NCBI GenBank assembly: GCA_044341025.1
Contig: JBIISM010000003.1
Coordinates: 1-64,000, forward strand
DNA: 64,000 nt
Direction: 5' to 3'
Origin: JABMMZ01 sp044341025
GTDB lineage: Bacteria; Bacteroidota; Bacteroidia; NS11-12g; UBA955
In this document: one piece after another, positions 17,130 to 26,316 of the stretch
Numbering within the stretch: the first letter of the stretch is position 1
Layout: each line of letters begins with the position of its first letter
Position numbers and translations under genes: made by a program
Notes under the pieces: model-generated
What the model was told of the DNA's origin: nothing
Database searches by the model: none
The model's input: only the letters and a program-made list of their open reading frames with translations

Positions 17130-20100
17130 CTAACTCTCCCCATACAACGTATTAATACTCTCCAACATCTCTGTGGCTTCTGTAATATTGCGCACCGATT
17201 TGATGTAAAGTATAATGGTTTTGGCACTTTGCTTCATATCAAATTTACCGGCATGTGCAGCAACGTGTTGCAACAATTTCATAAAGGCCATGCTGTCGTA
17301 TAAAGGTGATTTTTCGTCCGATGGAAAATAGATTTTCATGGTGCTTTTTTCCAAAGATATCTTCTCAAAACCCATAGATTTTCCCATCCATTTCAAACGC
17401 ACCGAAGCCAGCAAAGTGCTCACTTCTTTAGGGAATTTTCCAAATCTATCAATCAGCATTTCACTGAATTCAGTTAACATGGTTTCGTTTTCTACCTTGC
17501 CCAATTCAGTGTATAAACTCAAGCGCTCCGGCATATTGAAGACATACGAATCGGGGATCAACATATCCAAATCGGTGTCCACCTGACAGTCGCGGCTACT
17601 AAGGCTTTGCGCCTGGTCAATAAACAAATCGGCAAACTCATCGTGCTTCAATTCTCTGATGGCTTCATCCAATATTTTATGGTAGGTATCAAATCCAATT
17701 TCTGAGATAAATCCGCTCTGCTCTCCGCCCAATAAATTACCTGCTCCACGGATGTCTAAGTCGCGCATAGCCACATGGAAACCGCCCCCCAAATCGCTGT
17801 ATTCTTCAATGGTACTCAAACGTTTTTTGGCATCTGAACTCAAGGTATTTAATGGCGGCGACAACAAATAGCAATAAGCCTTTCTGTTGCTTCGTCCTAC
17901 CCTTCCACGCATTTGGTGTAAGTCGCTCAAACCAAACATATGCGCATTGTTGATGATAATGGTGTTGCAATTTGGTATATCCAAACCAGCCTCAATAATG
18001 GTGGTGGCAATTAAGACATCGAAATCGCCTTCGATAAATTTAACCATTACATTTTCCAATTCATGACCCTCCATTTGACCATGGGCAATGGCCACACGAA
18101 CACCAGGAATCATCATTTCCATCATGTGCTGGTAATCGTAAATGTCTTTCACACGGTGGTGCACAAAAAAGGCCTGACCACCTCTAGCCAACTCATGGGT
18201 CAAAGCCTTTTGAATAACCTCTTTGTTAAAGGTATGCAGTTCTGTTTTTATCGGGAAACGGTTTGGCGGCGGTGTATTAATAACCGACAAATCGCGCGCC
18301 CCCATTAAAGAAAAATGCAGGGTTCTTGGAATTGGCGTAGCTGTTAAGGTAAGGGTGTCAACATTCACACGAAACTCTTTTAGTTTGTCTTTAACCCCAA
18401 CACCAAATTTCTGTTCTTCATCGATAATCAGCAAACCCAAGTCTTTAAACTTGATGTCTTTGCCCACAATTCTATGGGTACCAATTAATATATCAACTTG
18501 GCCTTCTTCTAATTTCTTTAAGGTCTTTTTTTGTTCAGCAGTACTCTTAAATCGGTTGATGTAATCTATATTCACCGGCAAGCCCTTTAAGCGCTCTTTA
18601 AAGGTTCTGTAATGTTGATGCGCCAATATGGTGGTTGGAACCAAAACAGCTACCTGCTTGCTGTCAGACACTGCTTTAAAAGCTGCGCGAATAGCCACTT
18701 CTGTTTTACCAAAACCAACATCACCGCACAAGAGGCGGTCCATCGGTTTGGCATTTTCCATATCTCTTTTAATTTCCTCAGTTGCCTTGGCCTGATCGGG
18801 GGTATCTTCGTATAAAAACGAAGCCTCCAATTCAATTTGCATATAGCTATCAGGACTGAAAGCAAAACCGGGTTGCGACTTTCTTTTGGCATACAATTTT
18901 ATGAGTTCGCGGGCAATGTCTTTTACCTTTTTCTTGGTGCTTGCTTTTTGCTTTTCCCATACCCCGCTGCCCAACTTGTGCAAACTAGGCTCTGAACCAT
19001 CTTTACCAGTAAACTTGCTTATTTTGTGCAGCGAATTGACATTTACATACAACAAATCGCCATCGCGGTAGGCAATTTTAACGGCCTCTTGCACAACCCC
19101 ATTCATCATGGTTTTTTGCAGCCCTAAAAACTTCCCAACCCCATGGTCGATATGCGTTACAAAATCGCCTGGCTGGAGTTCGCTTAATTCTTTAAGGGTT
19201 AAAGCTGTGCTTTTGGTGTAGCCTCTTTTTTGAGTTTTAAAACGGTAATAGCGCTCAAACAATTGGTGCTCGGTATAGCAAGCCAATTTGAGGTCTTGCT
19301 CTAAAAACCCTTCAGCCAAACCGTGGTAAATTGGCACCACGTTTATTTGTTTCTGACGGTCTTGTATAATGGCAAGTAATCTTTCAATTTGTTTACCTGT
19401 GTCACTGAACACGAGGTTCATGATGTTCTTGATTTCATTGGCCTGAAGGTGGCTTAACAACATCTCGATATTTTTTTGAAACAGCGGTTGCGGAACGGTG
19501 TTAAATTTATAGACATCTTTGGTCTTGAAACTACACATCGCTCCTATTTCAATAATGCTTTTAAAATCAGAAACCAGGTCTTTAATTTCTTTGGGACTAA
19601 GCCAAGTGTGTTCAGGTTTTTTGTCCTCTTCCTTCAAGGTTTCCCATTGTTTGATGAGGTATTGAAACTGGTCTTCAAAATGTTTTAATACGATGATAGA
19701 ATCTTCTTCAAAGTATTTAAACATAGAAACCTTTTCGCCAGCAATTCCAGCACTTTGAATATTGGGAACAATGCTCAACAAAGCAATTCTTGCGATTGAC
19801 AATTGTGTATCAATTTCGAAAGCACGAATGCTTTCAATCAAATTGCCATCGAGTTCTATTCGGTATGGTTTGTCGTTGCTAAAACTGTAAATATCGACAA
19901 TACCTCCACGCACGGCGTATTGACCCGGCTCATATACAAAATCTTCGCGTTCAAATTCATTTTCATCCAAGAAATCAGATAAAAATTCAAGGTCGAGTTG
20001 CTCGCCTAATTTTATTTCGAAGGTGTTTTTTTTAAGTTGCTCGTTGGAAATTACCTTCTCTGAAATGCCTTCAGGAGTTGATACCACAATGTAAGGATGC

Positions 20101-20450
20101 AGTGCATGTTGCAGTTTGCTGACCACTTCAGCACGGGCTTGAATTTGGTCGGGATGCGGTTCTTCGAGTTCGAAAGGACGTTTGTAGCTATCGGCCAAAT
20201 ACAAGACTTCGTTGTTGGAAACCAAATGCTCGAGGTCGCTGCGCAAGAATTCAGCTTCTTCAGCTTCCGGCACCAAGATCAACATATTTTTACCACTGAG
20301 GTGGAACAAAGATGCCAATGCAACTGCGGCAGAAGAGCCAGCCAATCCTTCAAAACGGGCAATATGTTGCCCTGAGTTTTTATGTTGAGATAAAAACTCT
20401 TGAATATTTTTATGCCTTCCAAAGGCCTCCACCAGTTCCCTAACCTTCAT
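17130..20450 (-). CDS. mfd: Transcription-repair coupling factor Mfd
   Basis: 1106 residues. Mfd displaces RNA polymerase stalled at DNA lesions and recruits UvrA. Seen in order: an UvrB-like N-terminal module (GSSAAVALASLFHLSGKNML; YAVRGGIVDIYSF), the RNA polymerase-interaction domain with FVTHIDHGVGKFLGLQ (430-445), and a RecG-like translocase with Walker A GDVGFGKTE (576-584), a DEEQ box, TATPIPRTL, and the motif V/VI region GLDIPNCNT and QMRGRVGRSN. A C-terminal D7 domain follows. The length is normal. The start at 20450 lies 37 nt downstream of a TACCTTCG element. It is convergent with the mutase gene and divergent from the E1 gene. Confidence 0.97.
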   Translation of the reverse strand: MKVRELVEAFGRHKNIQEFLSQHKNSGQHIARFEGLAGSSAAVALASLFHLSGKNMLILVPEAEEAEFLRSDLEHLVSNNEVLYLADSYKRPFELEEPHPDQIQARAEVVSKLQHALHPYIVVSTPEGISEKVISNEQLKKNTFEIKLGEQLDLEFLSDFLDENEFEREDFVYEPGQYAVRGGIVDIYSFSNDKPYRIELDGNLIESIRAFEIDTQLSIARIALLSIVPNIQSAGIAGEKVSMFKYFEEDSIIVLKHFEDQFQYLIKQWETLKEEDKKPEHTWLSPKEIKDLVSDFKSIIEIGAMCSFKTKDVYKFNTVPQPLFQKNIEMLLSHLQANEIKNIMNLVFSDTGKQIERLLAIIQDRQKQINVVPIYHGLAEGFLEQDLKLACYTEHQLFERYYRFKTQKRGYTKSTALTLKELSELQPGDFVTHIDHGVGKFLGLQKTMMNGVVQEAVKIAYRDGDLLYVNVNSLHKISKFTGKDGSEPSLHKLGSGVWEKQKASTKKKVKDIARELIKLYAKRKSQPGFAFSPDSYMQIELEASFLYEDTPDQAKATEEIKRDMENAKPMDRLLCGDVGFGKTEVAIRAAFKAVSDSKQVAVLVPTTILAHQHYRTFKERLKGLPVNIDYINRFKSTAEQKKTLKKLEEGQVDILIGTHRIVGKDIKFKDLGLLIIDEEQKFGVGVKDKLKEFRVNVDTLTLTATPIPRTLHFSLMGARDLSVINTPPPNRFPIKTELHTFNKEVIQKALTHELARGGQAFFVHHRVKDIYDYQHMMEMMIPGVRVAIAHGQMEGHELENVMVKFIEGDFDVLIATTIIEAGLDIPNCNTIIINNAHMFGLSDLHQMRGRVGRSNRKAYCYLLSPPLNTLSSDAKKRLSTIEEYSDLGGGFHVAMRDLDIRGAGNLLGGEQSGFISEIGFDTYHKILDEAIRELKHDEFADLFIDQAQSLSSRDCQVDTDLDMLIPDSYVFNMPERLSLYTELGKVENETMLTEFSEMLIDRFGKFPKEVSTLLASVRLKWMGKSMGFEKISLEKSTMKIYFPSDEKSPLYDSMAFMKLLQHVAAHAGKFDMKQSAKTIILYIKSVRNITEATEMLESINTLYGES

Positions 20451-20486
20451 GAATAAAACCTGCTCATCCAGAAAAAAACAGGATGG

Positions 20487-20494
20487 CGAAGGTA
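20487..20494 (-). promoter_or_regulatory. Candidate -7 element (TACCTTCG) for mfd
   Basis: On the minus strand TACCTTCG is followed by C, a TAnnTTcG variant of the Bacteroidota -7 box, 36 nt upstream of the mfd ATG. Repeat copy A1 begins 22 nt further upstream. Confidence 0.4.
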
Positions 20495-20516
20495 GTGCAA
20501 TAATTTGAAATAATAG

Positions 20517-20566
20517 AATAACAAAGCATCACCAATACTAAACCCTATCCCCTAAACCCTAGCCCC
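20517..20566 (+). repeat. Repeat module A, copy A1, with telomere-like CCCTAAA run
   Basis: AATAACAAAGCATCACCAAT then ACTAAACCCTATCCCCTAAA and CCCTAGCCCC. Nearly the same sequence is found inverted at 49246-49290, with related copies at 49321-49374 and 52721-52755. It sits between the divergent mfd and E1 promoters. Confidence 0.85.
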
Positions 20567-20621
20567 TTTTCACTGGCGCCCAAATCACAAGAATCTGTCT
20601 TAAAAATTGTCTTAATTTCAT

Positions 20622-20629
20622 TACTTTTG
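20622..20629 (+). promoter_or_regulatory. -7 element (TACTTTTG) abutting the E1 start codon
   Basis: TACTTTTG followed by C is a full TAnnTTTGC match ending only 4 nt before the GTG start at 20634, so transcription would start at or next to the start codon. Confidence 0.6.
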
Positions 20630-20633
20630 CCCC

Positions 20634-22610
20634 GTGAATTTTAACCGTAAACAGCTTAGCGACACCGAATTATTATCCATCTACAAGCGCTTGCTTTATC
20701 CGCGCATTATAGAAGACAAAATGCTTATTTTGTTGCGTCAAGGGCGCATCGGTAAATGGTTTAGCGGTATAGGGCAAGAAGGTATTTCTGTTGGTGCCAC
20801 CATGGCTTTGCACAGCGATGAATACATTCTTCCTTTGCACAGAAACCTCGGTGTTTTTACCACACGCGATATCCCTTTCAAAAAACTATTTGCCCAATGG
20901 CAAGGTAAAAAATCTGGCTTCACCAAAGGCCGCGACCGCAGTTTCCACTTTGGAACCAACGAATACCATATTGTGGGAATGATTTCTCATCTAGGTGCTA
21001 TGTTGGGTGTTGCCAATGGCATTTCTACCGCACACTTACTGAACAATTCTGGTAAAGTATCTTTGGTGTTTAGTGGAGACGGTGGCACCAGTGAAGGCGA
21101 TTTCCACGAAGCACTTAACGTGGCTGCGGTTTGGGGCTTACCTGTTATTTTCTTAATTGAAAACAATGGCTATGGCTTAAGCACGCCAAGCAACGAACAA
21201 TTCAAGTGCAAACAATTTATCGATAAAGGCATAGGCTACGGAATGGAAGCTTACCAAATTGATGGCAATAATATTTTAGAGGTTTTTCATAAAGTGACAG
21301 AACTTTCTGAAAGCATGCGCAAGGCTCCAAGAGCGGTTATTTTAGAGTGCATGACCTTTAGAATGCGTGGGCACGAAGAAGCCAGCGGAACCAAGTATGT
21401 ACCGCAAGAATTGTTTGATGAATGGGGCAAAAAAGACCCAATTTTAAACTACGAAAATTTCCTTTTTGCTGAGGGTGTTCTTACCGACGACTTGAAACAA
21501 ATCATATACGATGAACTAAAAATGGGCATGGACGACGATTTGGCGGAAGTGTTTGCTGAAGCTGAAGTTGTTGCCGATATTCAAGAGGAACTCAACGATG
21601 TGTATGCACCTTACACCGCTGAAATTATATCTCCTGCAAGTGATAAGCATAGCACCAAACGATTGGTAGACGCCATTTCCGACGGTTTGAAACAATCTAT
21701 GGAAAAGCATTCAAACACCATTTTAATGGGACAAGATGTGGCTGAGTACGGTGGGGTATTTAAAATCTCAGATAACTTTTACAAACTGTTTGGTAAAGGA
21801 CGTGTGCGCAACACACCAATCACCGAATCGTCTATACTTGGCGCTGGTTACGGCTTAGCCATTATGGGATACAAAGCCATTGTAGAAATGCAATTTGGCG
21901 ATTTTGTAACTTGTGGTTTTAACCAAATCGTAAACAACCTGGCCAAAAGCCATTACCGTTGGGCACAAGCTGCCGATGTGGTGGTGCGCATGCCGACAGG
22001 CGCTGGCGTTGGTGCAGGACCGTTCCATAGCCAAAGCACAGAGGCTTGGTTTTTCCACGTACCAGGATTAAAAATTGTTTACCCTAGTAATGCCTACGAC
22101 GCAAAAGGCTTGTTGTGTGCGTCGATAAACGACCCTAATCCGGTTATGTTTTTTGAACACAAAGCTTTGTATAGAAGCATAGAATCTGAGGTTCCAGACG
22201 ATTACTACACTTTGGAAATTGGCAAAGCAAAAACGGTTCAATCGGGCGATGAGCTTAGCATTATAACCTACGGCTGGGGTGTTCAATGGGCTATAGATGC
22301 CTGCAAAGACTTAGGCATAAGTGCTGAGATTTTAGATTTAAGAACTTTGATGCCATGGGACAAAGACGCCGTAAAAGCTGCCGTTGAAAAAACGGGCAAA
22401 GTTTTGGTATTGCACGAAGACACAATGGTTGGCGGTATTGGCGCAGAAATAGCGGCGTGGATAGGCGAGCATTGCTTTAGCAGCTTAGACGCACCAGTTA
22501 GACGTGTGGCCAGTTTGGATACACCAGTGCCTTTGGCCAAAGACTTAGAAGATAATTTCTTGGCCAAAAAATATTTGAACCCAGCCTTGATAGAATTGCA
22601 AGCTTACTAA
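20634..22610 (+). CDS. 2-oxoacid dehydrogenase E1, fused alpha and beta subunits
   Basis: 658 residues. Thiamine-diphosphate E1 of a branched-chain 2-oxoacid (or pyruvate) dehydrogenase complex, which decarboxylates the oxoacid and acylates the E2 lipoyl arm. Residues 1-310 are the alpha part, with the ThDP motif GDGGTSEGDFHEALN (148-162) to NN (177-178), and FRMRGHEEASG. From about 340 the beta part follows: MGQDVAEYGGVFKISDNFYK, GAGYGLAIMGYKAIVEMQFG, MPTGAGVGAGPFHSQSTEAW, LDLRTLMPWD and LVLHEDTMVGG. Fusion of the two chains is common in Bacteroidota. The start is GTG 20634; the next Met is at residue 30. Substrate is uncertain; the pairing looks branched-chain. No E2 or E3 lies alongside (a PDH E2 is at 49778). 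Confidence 0.92.
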   Translation: MNFNRKQLSDTELLSIYKRLLYPRIIEDKMLILLRQGRIGKWFSGIGQEGISVGATMALHSDEYILPLHRNLGVFTTRDIPFKKLFAQWQGKKSGFTKGRDRSFHFGTNEYHIVGMISHLGAMLGVANGISTAHLLNNSGKVSLVFSGDGGTSEGDFHEALNVAAVWGLPVIFLIENNGYGLSTPSNEQFKCKQFIDKGIGYGMEAYQIDGNNILEVFHKVTELSESMRKAPRAVILECMTFRMRGHEEASGTKYVPQELFDEWGKKDPILNYENFLFAEGVLTDDLKQIIYDELKMGMDDDLAEVFAEAEVVADIQEELNDVYAPYTAEIISPASDKHSTKRLVDAISDGLKQSMEKHSNTILMGQDVAEYGGVFKISDNFYKLFGKGRVRNTPITESSILGAGYGLAIMGYKAIVEMQFGDFVTCGFNQIVNNLAKSHYRWAQAADVVVRMPTGAGVGAGPFHSQSTEAWFFHVPGLKIVYPSNAYDAKGLLCASINDPNPVMFFEHKALYRSIESEVPDDYYTLEIGKAKTVQSGDELSIITYGWGVQWAIDACKDLGISAEILDLRTLMPWDKDAVKAAVEKTGKVLVLHEDTMVGGIGAEIAAWIGEHCFSSLDAPVRRVASLDTPVPLAKDLEDNFLAKKYLNPALIELQAY

Positions 22611-22624
22611 GCGCAAACGATTCT

Positions 22625-22650
22625 GTATCCCTTTAAGATACGACTTTTTT
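22625..22650 (+). terminator. Weak terminator candidate after the E1 gene
   Basis: A short stem GTATC/GATAC (22625-22629 with 22637-22641) is followed by a T6 run at 22645-22650, 15 nt after the stop. The stem is only 5 bp. Confidence 0.35.
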
Positions 22651-22731
22651 ACTGTTTTCTTTTATTCGCAATGCTGATAGCATAATCTTCACGATTGATG
22701 GCCAAATAGAAGCATCATGAAAAAAAATTTG

Positions 22732-22739
22732 TATCTTCG
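22732..22739 (+). promoter_or_regulatory. Candidate -7 element (TATCTTCG) for recJ
   Basis: TATCTTCG followed by C is a TAnnTTcG variant ending 8 nt before the recJ ATG, implying a leader of only a few nucleotides. Confidence 0.45.
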
Positions 22740-22747
22740 CAGACAAT

Positions 22748-24445
22748 ATGGCTTATCGCTGGACCGCCGCACCGAAACTCAATGATCAAAAGGTAGAACA
22801 ACTGGCTGAGCTCATTAATGTATCCCCAATAATCGCTCGGTTATTGCTTCAAAGGGGTGTTGAAACCTTTGAACAAGCCAAGAAATTTTTCAGACCTCAA
22901 TTGACCGATTTATACGACCCATTCTTGATGAAAGATATGGACAAAGCCATAGACCGAATTATTTTGGGTTTGCACCGCAAAGAGCGTTTAATGGTTTATG
23001 GCGATTACGATGTTGATGGAACCACTTCTGTTTCGATTGTATTTTCTTACTTTTCAAAATTCACATCGAACATTGAATATTATATTCCTGACCGTTACAA
23101 GGAGGGTTATGGAATTTCAAAAATCGGCATTGATTATGCCAAGGAAACAGGCGTTTCATTAATTATTGCCCTCGACTGCGGAACACGTTCAATTGAATTG
23201 ATCGCTTACGCAGCTAGTTTAGGTATAGACTTTATTGTATGCGACCACCACTTACCTGGCGATGAATTGCCAGATGCGGTGGCCTTGTTGAATCCAAAAC
23301 GCAAAGATTGCACCTACCCATACAAAGAATTATCAGGCTGTGGCATTGGATTCAAACTGATTCAAGCCTATGCACAAGCCAACGATTTTTCGTTCGACGA
23401 TGTTTGCAAATATTTAGACCTTGTGGCCGTGAGTACCTGCAGCGACATTGTAGAGATAAGAGACGAGAATAGAATATTGGTTTATTACGGACTTAAAAAA
23501 ATTAATGAAAACCCATGCATTGGCTTACAAGCCCTATTGCAGAGTTACCAAATAAAAGAAGAATACGAGGTGTCTGACATTGTGTTTGGCATAGGCCCTA
23601 AAATCAACGCCGCCGGCAGAATAGCCGATGCAAAATCTTCTGTTAAACTTTTAATTGAAGAGGACTTTCACCAAGCGCGTTTACTAGCCAAAACCTTAAT
23701 TGACAACAATACAGAGCGCAAAGATATAGACAGCGATATCACCAAAGAAGCTATGGAAATGTTGGAAAATAGCGCTGAATTAAGAAGCCGTAAAAGCACT
23801 GTTTTATACAGTGAAAAATGGCATAAAGGTGTTATCGGAATTGTGGCTTCGCGTTTAATTGAAACGTATTACAAACCAACGATTATTTTTTCAGAAGTTA
23901 ATGGCATGTTGACTGGATCGGCCCGCAGCATCAAGGACTTTGATGTGCATGATGCCATTGGTTCTTGTGGCGATTTGGTGGTGCAATACGGAGGGCATAA
24001 ATATGCGGCAGGATTAACCATTAAAAAAGAACAATTTGAAGCCTTTACCGATAGATTCGAAGAAATTGTCAATCAAAATTCTACCGAAGAATTAAGGACT
24101 CCCGAGATATCATACGATACAGAAATTGACTTTAGCGAAATTACCCAAAAGTTTTTTGTGGTATTGGATCAGTTTAAACCGCACGGACCAGGCAATATGA
24201 CCCCTATTTTCAGAACCAACCATGTGGCTGATTCAGGAAGTAGGATCGTAAAAGAAAAGCATTTAAAATTAGTTGCCTATCAAAGCGGTACGCGATTTGA
24301 TGGTATAGCATTTAATATGAGTGACGCCTTCCCAATGATTAGTAAAAATCTTCCTTTTGATGTATGCTATTCTTTGGAGATGAATGAATTCAAAGGTGTT
24401 CGAAACCTACAATTAAAAGTTAGAGACATTCGCCCAACGGTATGA
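22748..24445 (+). CDS. recJ: Single-stranded-DNA-specific exonuclease RecJ
   Basis: 565 residues, normal for RecJ, a 5'-3' ssDNA exonuclease of recombinational and mismatch repair. The DHH phosphoesterase motifs are present: YGDYDVDGTTS (Asp86, 88, 90; metal ligands), LDCGT (143), CDHH (165-168). The DHHA1 domain has HKGVIGIVASRL and the GGHKYAAGLTI motif. A C-terminal OB-like domain includes PHGPGNMTPIFRTN. The stop overlaps the lptB start by 4 nt, so it heads a four-gene operon recJ-lptB-pth-thioesterase. Confidence 0.97.
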   Translation: MAYRWTAAPKLNDQKVEQLAELINVSPIIARLLLQRGVETFEQAKKFFRPQLTDLYDPFLMKDMDKAIDRIILGLHRKERLMVYGDYDVDGTTSVSIVFSYFSKFTSNIEYYIPDRYKEGYGISKIGIDYAKETGVSLIIALDCGTRSIELIAYAASLGIDFIVCDHHLPGDELPDAVALLNPKRKDCTYPYKELSGCGIGFKLIQAYAQANDFSFDDVCKYLDLVAVSTCSDIVEIRDENRILVYYGLKKINENPCIGLQALLQSYQIKEEYEVSDIVFGIGPKINAAGRIADAKSSVKLLIEEDFHQARLLAKTLIDNNTERKDIDSDITKEAMEMLENSAELRSRKSTVLYSEKWHKGVIGIVASRLIETYYKPTIIFSEVNGMLTGSARSIKDFDVHDAIGSCGDLVVQYGGHKYAAGLTIKKEQFEAFTDRFEEIVNQNSTEELRTPEISYDTEIDFSEITQKFFVVLDQFKPHGPGNMTPIFRTNHVADSGSRIVKEKHLKLVAYQSGTRFDGIAFNMSDAFPMISKNLPFDVCYSLEMNEFKGVRNLQLKVRDIRPTV

Positions 24446-25194
24446 AATTAAGAGCAGAAAAACTCGTAAAACAATACAAACAAAAAAAGGTTGTAAATGA
24501 TGTTTCCATTTATGTGGAACAAGGTGAAATAGTTGGACTCTTAGGTCCAAATGGCGCGGGTAAAACCACATCATTTTACATGACGGTAGGCCTGGTAAAA
24601 CCAGACGAAGGTCATATCTATTTAGACGACGAGGAAATCACCAAACTACCCATGTACAAAAGGGCTCAAAAAGGGGTTGGCTATTTGCCACAAGAAGCCT
24701 CTGTGTACCGCGACTTAACGGTTGAAGATAATATTTTGGCCGTTTTAGAATTGACCAAACTGAGCAAGGCAGAACAAACCGAAAAGCTGGAAAGTTTGTT
24801 GAATGAATTCAACTTGCAAAGGGTTAGGAAAAATTTAGGCAAGGTGTTGAGTGGCGGTGAACGCAGAAGAACTGAAATTGCCCGTGCCTTGGCCACAGAT
24901 CCGAAATTCATCCTACTGGACGAACCATTTGCGGGTGTTGACCCTATTGCGGTTGAAGACATCCAAAATATTGTTTACAAACTTAAAAGCAAGAATATTG
25001 GCATTTTAATTACCGACCATAACGTACAAGAGACCTTAAGTATTACCGATAGAGCCTATTTGCTTTTTGAAGGAAAACTTTTAAAACAAGGAAGTGCCGA
25101 AGAATTGGCTGAAGATGAAATGGTAAGAAAAGTTTATTTAGGAAAAAACTTCGTTTTGCGAAGAGCTATAGCACCCAACAAACCAGACGCTTGA
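24442..25194 (+). CDS. lptB: LPS export ABC transporter ATPase LptB
   Basis: 250 residues. ATPase that powers extraction of lipopolysaccharide from the inner membrane by LptFG. Walker A GPNGAGKTT (about 35-43), Q-loop in VGYLPQEASVYRDLTV, ABC signature LSGGERRRTEIARAL, Walker B LLDEPFAGVDPIAVEDI and switch His in ITDHNVQETL. The VGYLPQEASVFRxLTV form and the C-terminal 'EG..L..GSAEELAEDE..RKVYLG' style separate LptB from generic ABC ATPases. It overlaps recJ and pth by 4 nt each. LptFG genes are not in the window. Confidence 0.95.
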   Translation: MKLRAEKLVKQYKQKKVVNDVSIYVEQGEIVGLLGPNGAGKTTSFYMTVGLVKPDEGHIYLDDEEITKLPMYKRAQKGVGYLPQEASVYRDLTVEDNILAVLELTKLSKAEQTEKLESLLNEFNLQRVRKNLGKVLSGGERRRTEIARALATDPKFILLDEPFAGVDPIAVEDIQNIVYKLKSKNIGILITDHNVQETLSITDRAYLLFEGKLLKQGSAEELAEDEMVRKVYLGKNFVLRRAIAPNKPDA

Positions 25195-25751
25195 AAACTT
25201 TGATATTTGGCCTAGGCAACATAGGCCCCGAATACAACCACACCAGACACAACATTGGTTTTGATGTCTTAGATGCCTTTGCCAAAGACATGCAAGTAGA
25301 ATTTAGTTTGCAGAAGCTGGGTATGGTTGCAGAAGGAAGACTTAAAAACAAAACATTTGTTTTGGTAAAACCGACCACATTTATGAATTTAAGTGGCAAA
25401 ACGGTTCAATACTATATGCAAATGAACAAGGTCACTTCTGGCGAAATCTTGGTGGTAACAGACGATTTAGCTATCGACTCTTGTATGTTGCGCATCCGAT
25501 TAAAAGGCAGCCATGGTGGCCACAATGGCCTTAGGAACATTCAAGAATTATTGAATACCCAAGAATACCCGCGACTTCGGTTTGGGATCGGCAATCAATT
25601 TGACAAAAATAGACAAATTGAATTTGTCTTAGGAAAATGGAAAGCAGAAGAGCAAACGGTAGTTGATATTACAATTGCCAAAGCAGTTGATGCAATAAAA
25701 AGTTTTATTTTGGAAGGACCGGGACAGGCAATGACCAAGTACAATGGATAA
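25191..25751 (+). CDS. pth: Peptidyl-tRNA hydrolase
   Basis: 186 residues; releases peptide from prematurely dropped peptidyl-tRNA. Asn10 in GLGNIG, catalytic His20 in TRHNIGF, KPTTFMNLSG with its binding Asn, VTDDL carrying the catalytic Asp, and KGSHGGHNGLRNI are all present. It starts with TTG at 25191, overlapping the lptB stop as TTGA, a clear case of translational coupling; no ATG start would retain the N-terminal strand. It ends 8 nt inside the following gene. Confidence 0.97.
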   Translation: MKTLIFGLGNIGPEYNHTRHNIGFDVLDAFAKDMQVEFSLQKLGMVAEGRLKNKTFVLVKPTTFMNLSGKTVQYYMQMNKVTSGEILVVTDDLAIDSCMLRIRLKGSHGGHNGLRNIQELLNTQEYPRLRFGIGNQFDKNRQIEFVLGKWKAEEQTVVDITIAKAVDAIKSFILEGPGQAMTKYNG

Positions 25752-26151
25752 GCAATCAAAAACAATTGAATTGGAATTTCAGGTTAGAGATTACGAACTC
25801 GACCTGCAGGGTATTGTCAACAATGCTGTGTACCAAAACTATCTAGAGCACGCCAGACACGAGTTTTTGAAATTGCATGGCTTAGATTTTAGCCAATTGC
25901 ATATTGATGGTTATGACGCGGTGGTGATTCGGGCTGAAATCGATTATAAAAAATCACTAAAAAGTGGCAATCTTTTTTTGGTTCAAACCTCTGTGGAGCG
26001 CGAAGGTCGTTTGAAAATTGTTTTCAATCAGAAAATTGTAACAATGTCAGACGGAATTTTGATCCTTCAGGCTAAAATATTTGTAGCATGTCTTCACAAT
26101 AATAAACCTATCGAGCCCTTGCAAATTCTCGATAAAATTGGTTTGTTATAA
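25744..26151 (+). CDS. Hot-dog fold acyl-CoA thioesterase (YbgC/FadM type)
   Basis: 135 residues forming one hot-dog domain. The N-terminal motif YELDLQGIVNNAVYQNYLEH followed by ARHEFL is that of 4-hydroxybenzoyl-CoA thioesterase/YbgC-like enzymes, with Asp and the NN-Y pair at the active-site helix. The substrate cannot be told from sequence: short- or medium-chain acyl-CoA or acyl-ACP. It overlaps pth by 8 nt, the last gene of the recJ operon. No terminator is seen in the 165 nt before nuoA. Confidence 0.88.
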   Translation: MDKQSKTIELEFQVRDYELDLQGIVNNAVYQNYLEHARHEFLKLHGLDFSQLHIDGYDAVVIRAEIDYKKSLKSGNLFLVQTSVEREGRLKIVFNQKIVTMSDGILILQAKIFVACLHNNKPIEPLQILDKIGLL

Positions 26152-26280
26152 AAGCAACTTCTCAACAATTTTTACTTTCTATTCAGATGTTAATTTATTG
26201 TGTGACGCAATAATTATACACACTGATGTAGATTGCTTAAATTAAATAGAAAATCCGTCCTTTTTTTCTAATAGAATACC

Positions 26281-26288
26281 TATTTTTG
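26281..26288 (+). promoter_or_regulatory. -7 element (TATTTTTG) of the nuo operon
   Basis: TATTTTTG plus C, a full TAnnTTTGC match, 28 nt before the nuoA ATG. A T-rich tract (26261-26267) lies where the -33 element would be expected. Confidence 0.6.
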
Positions 26289-26316
26289 CGTCCACTTATC
26301 CAAAAGCATTAGAAAA

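Noticed and set aside
26152..26316. Riboswitch or leader RNA upstream of nuoA
   Set aside because: No conserved aptamer-like pairing recognised; only a -7 element is supported.
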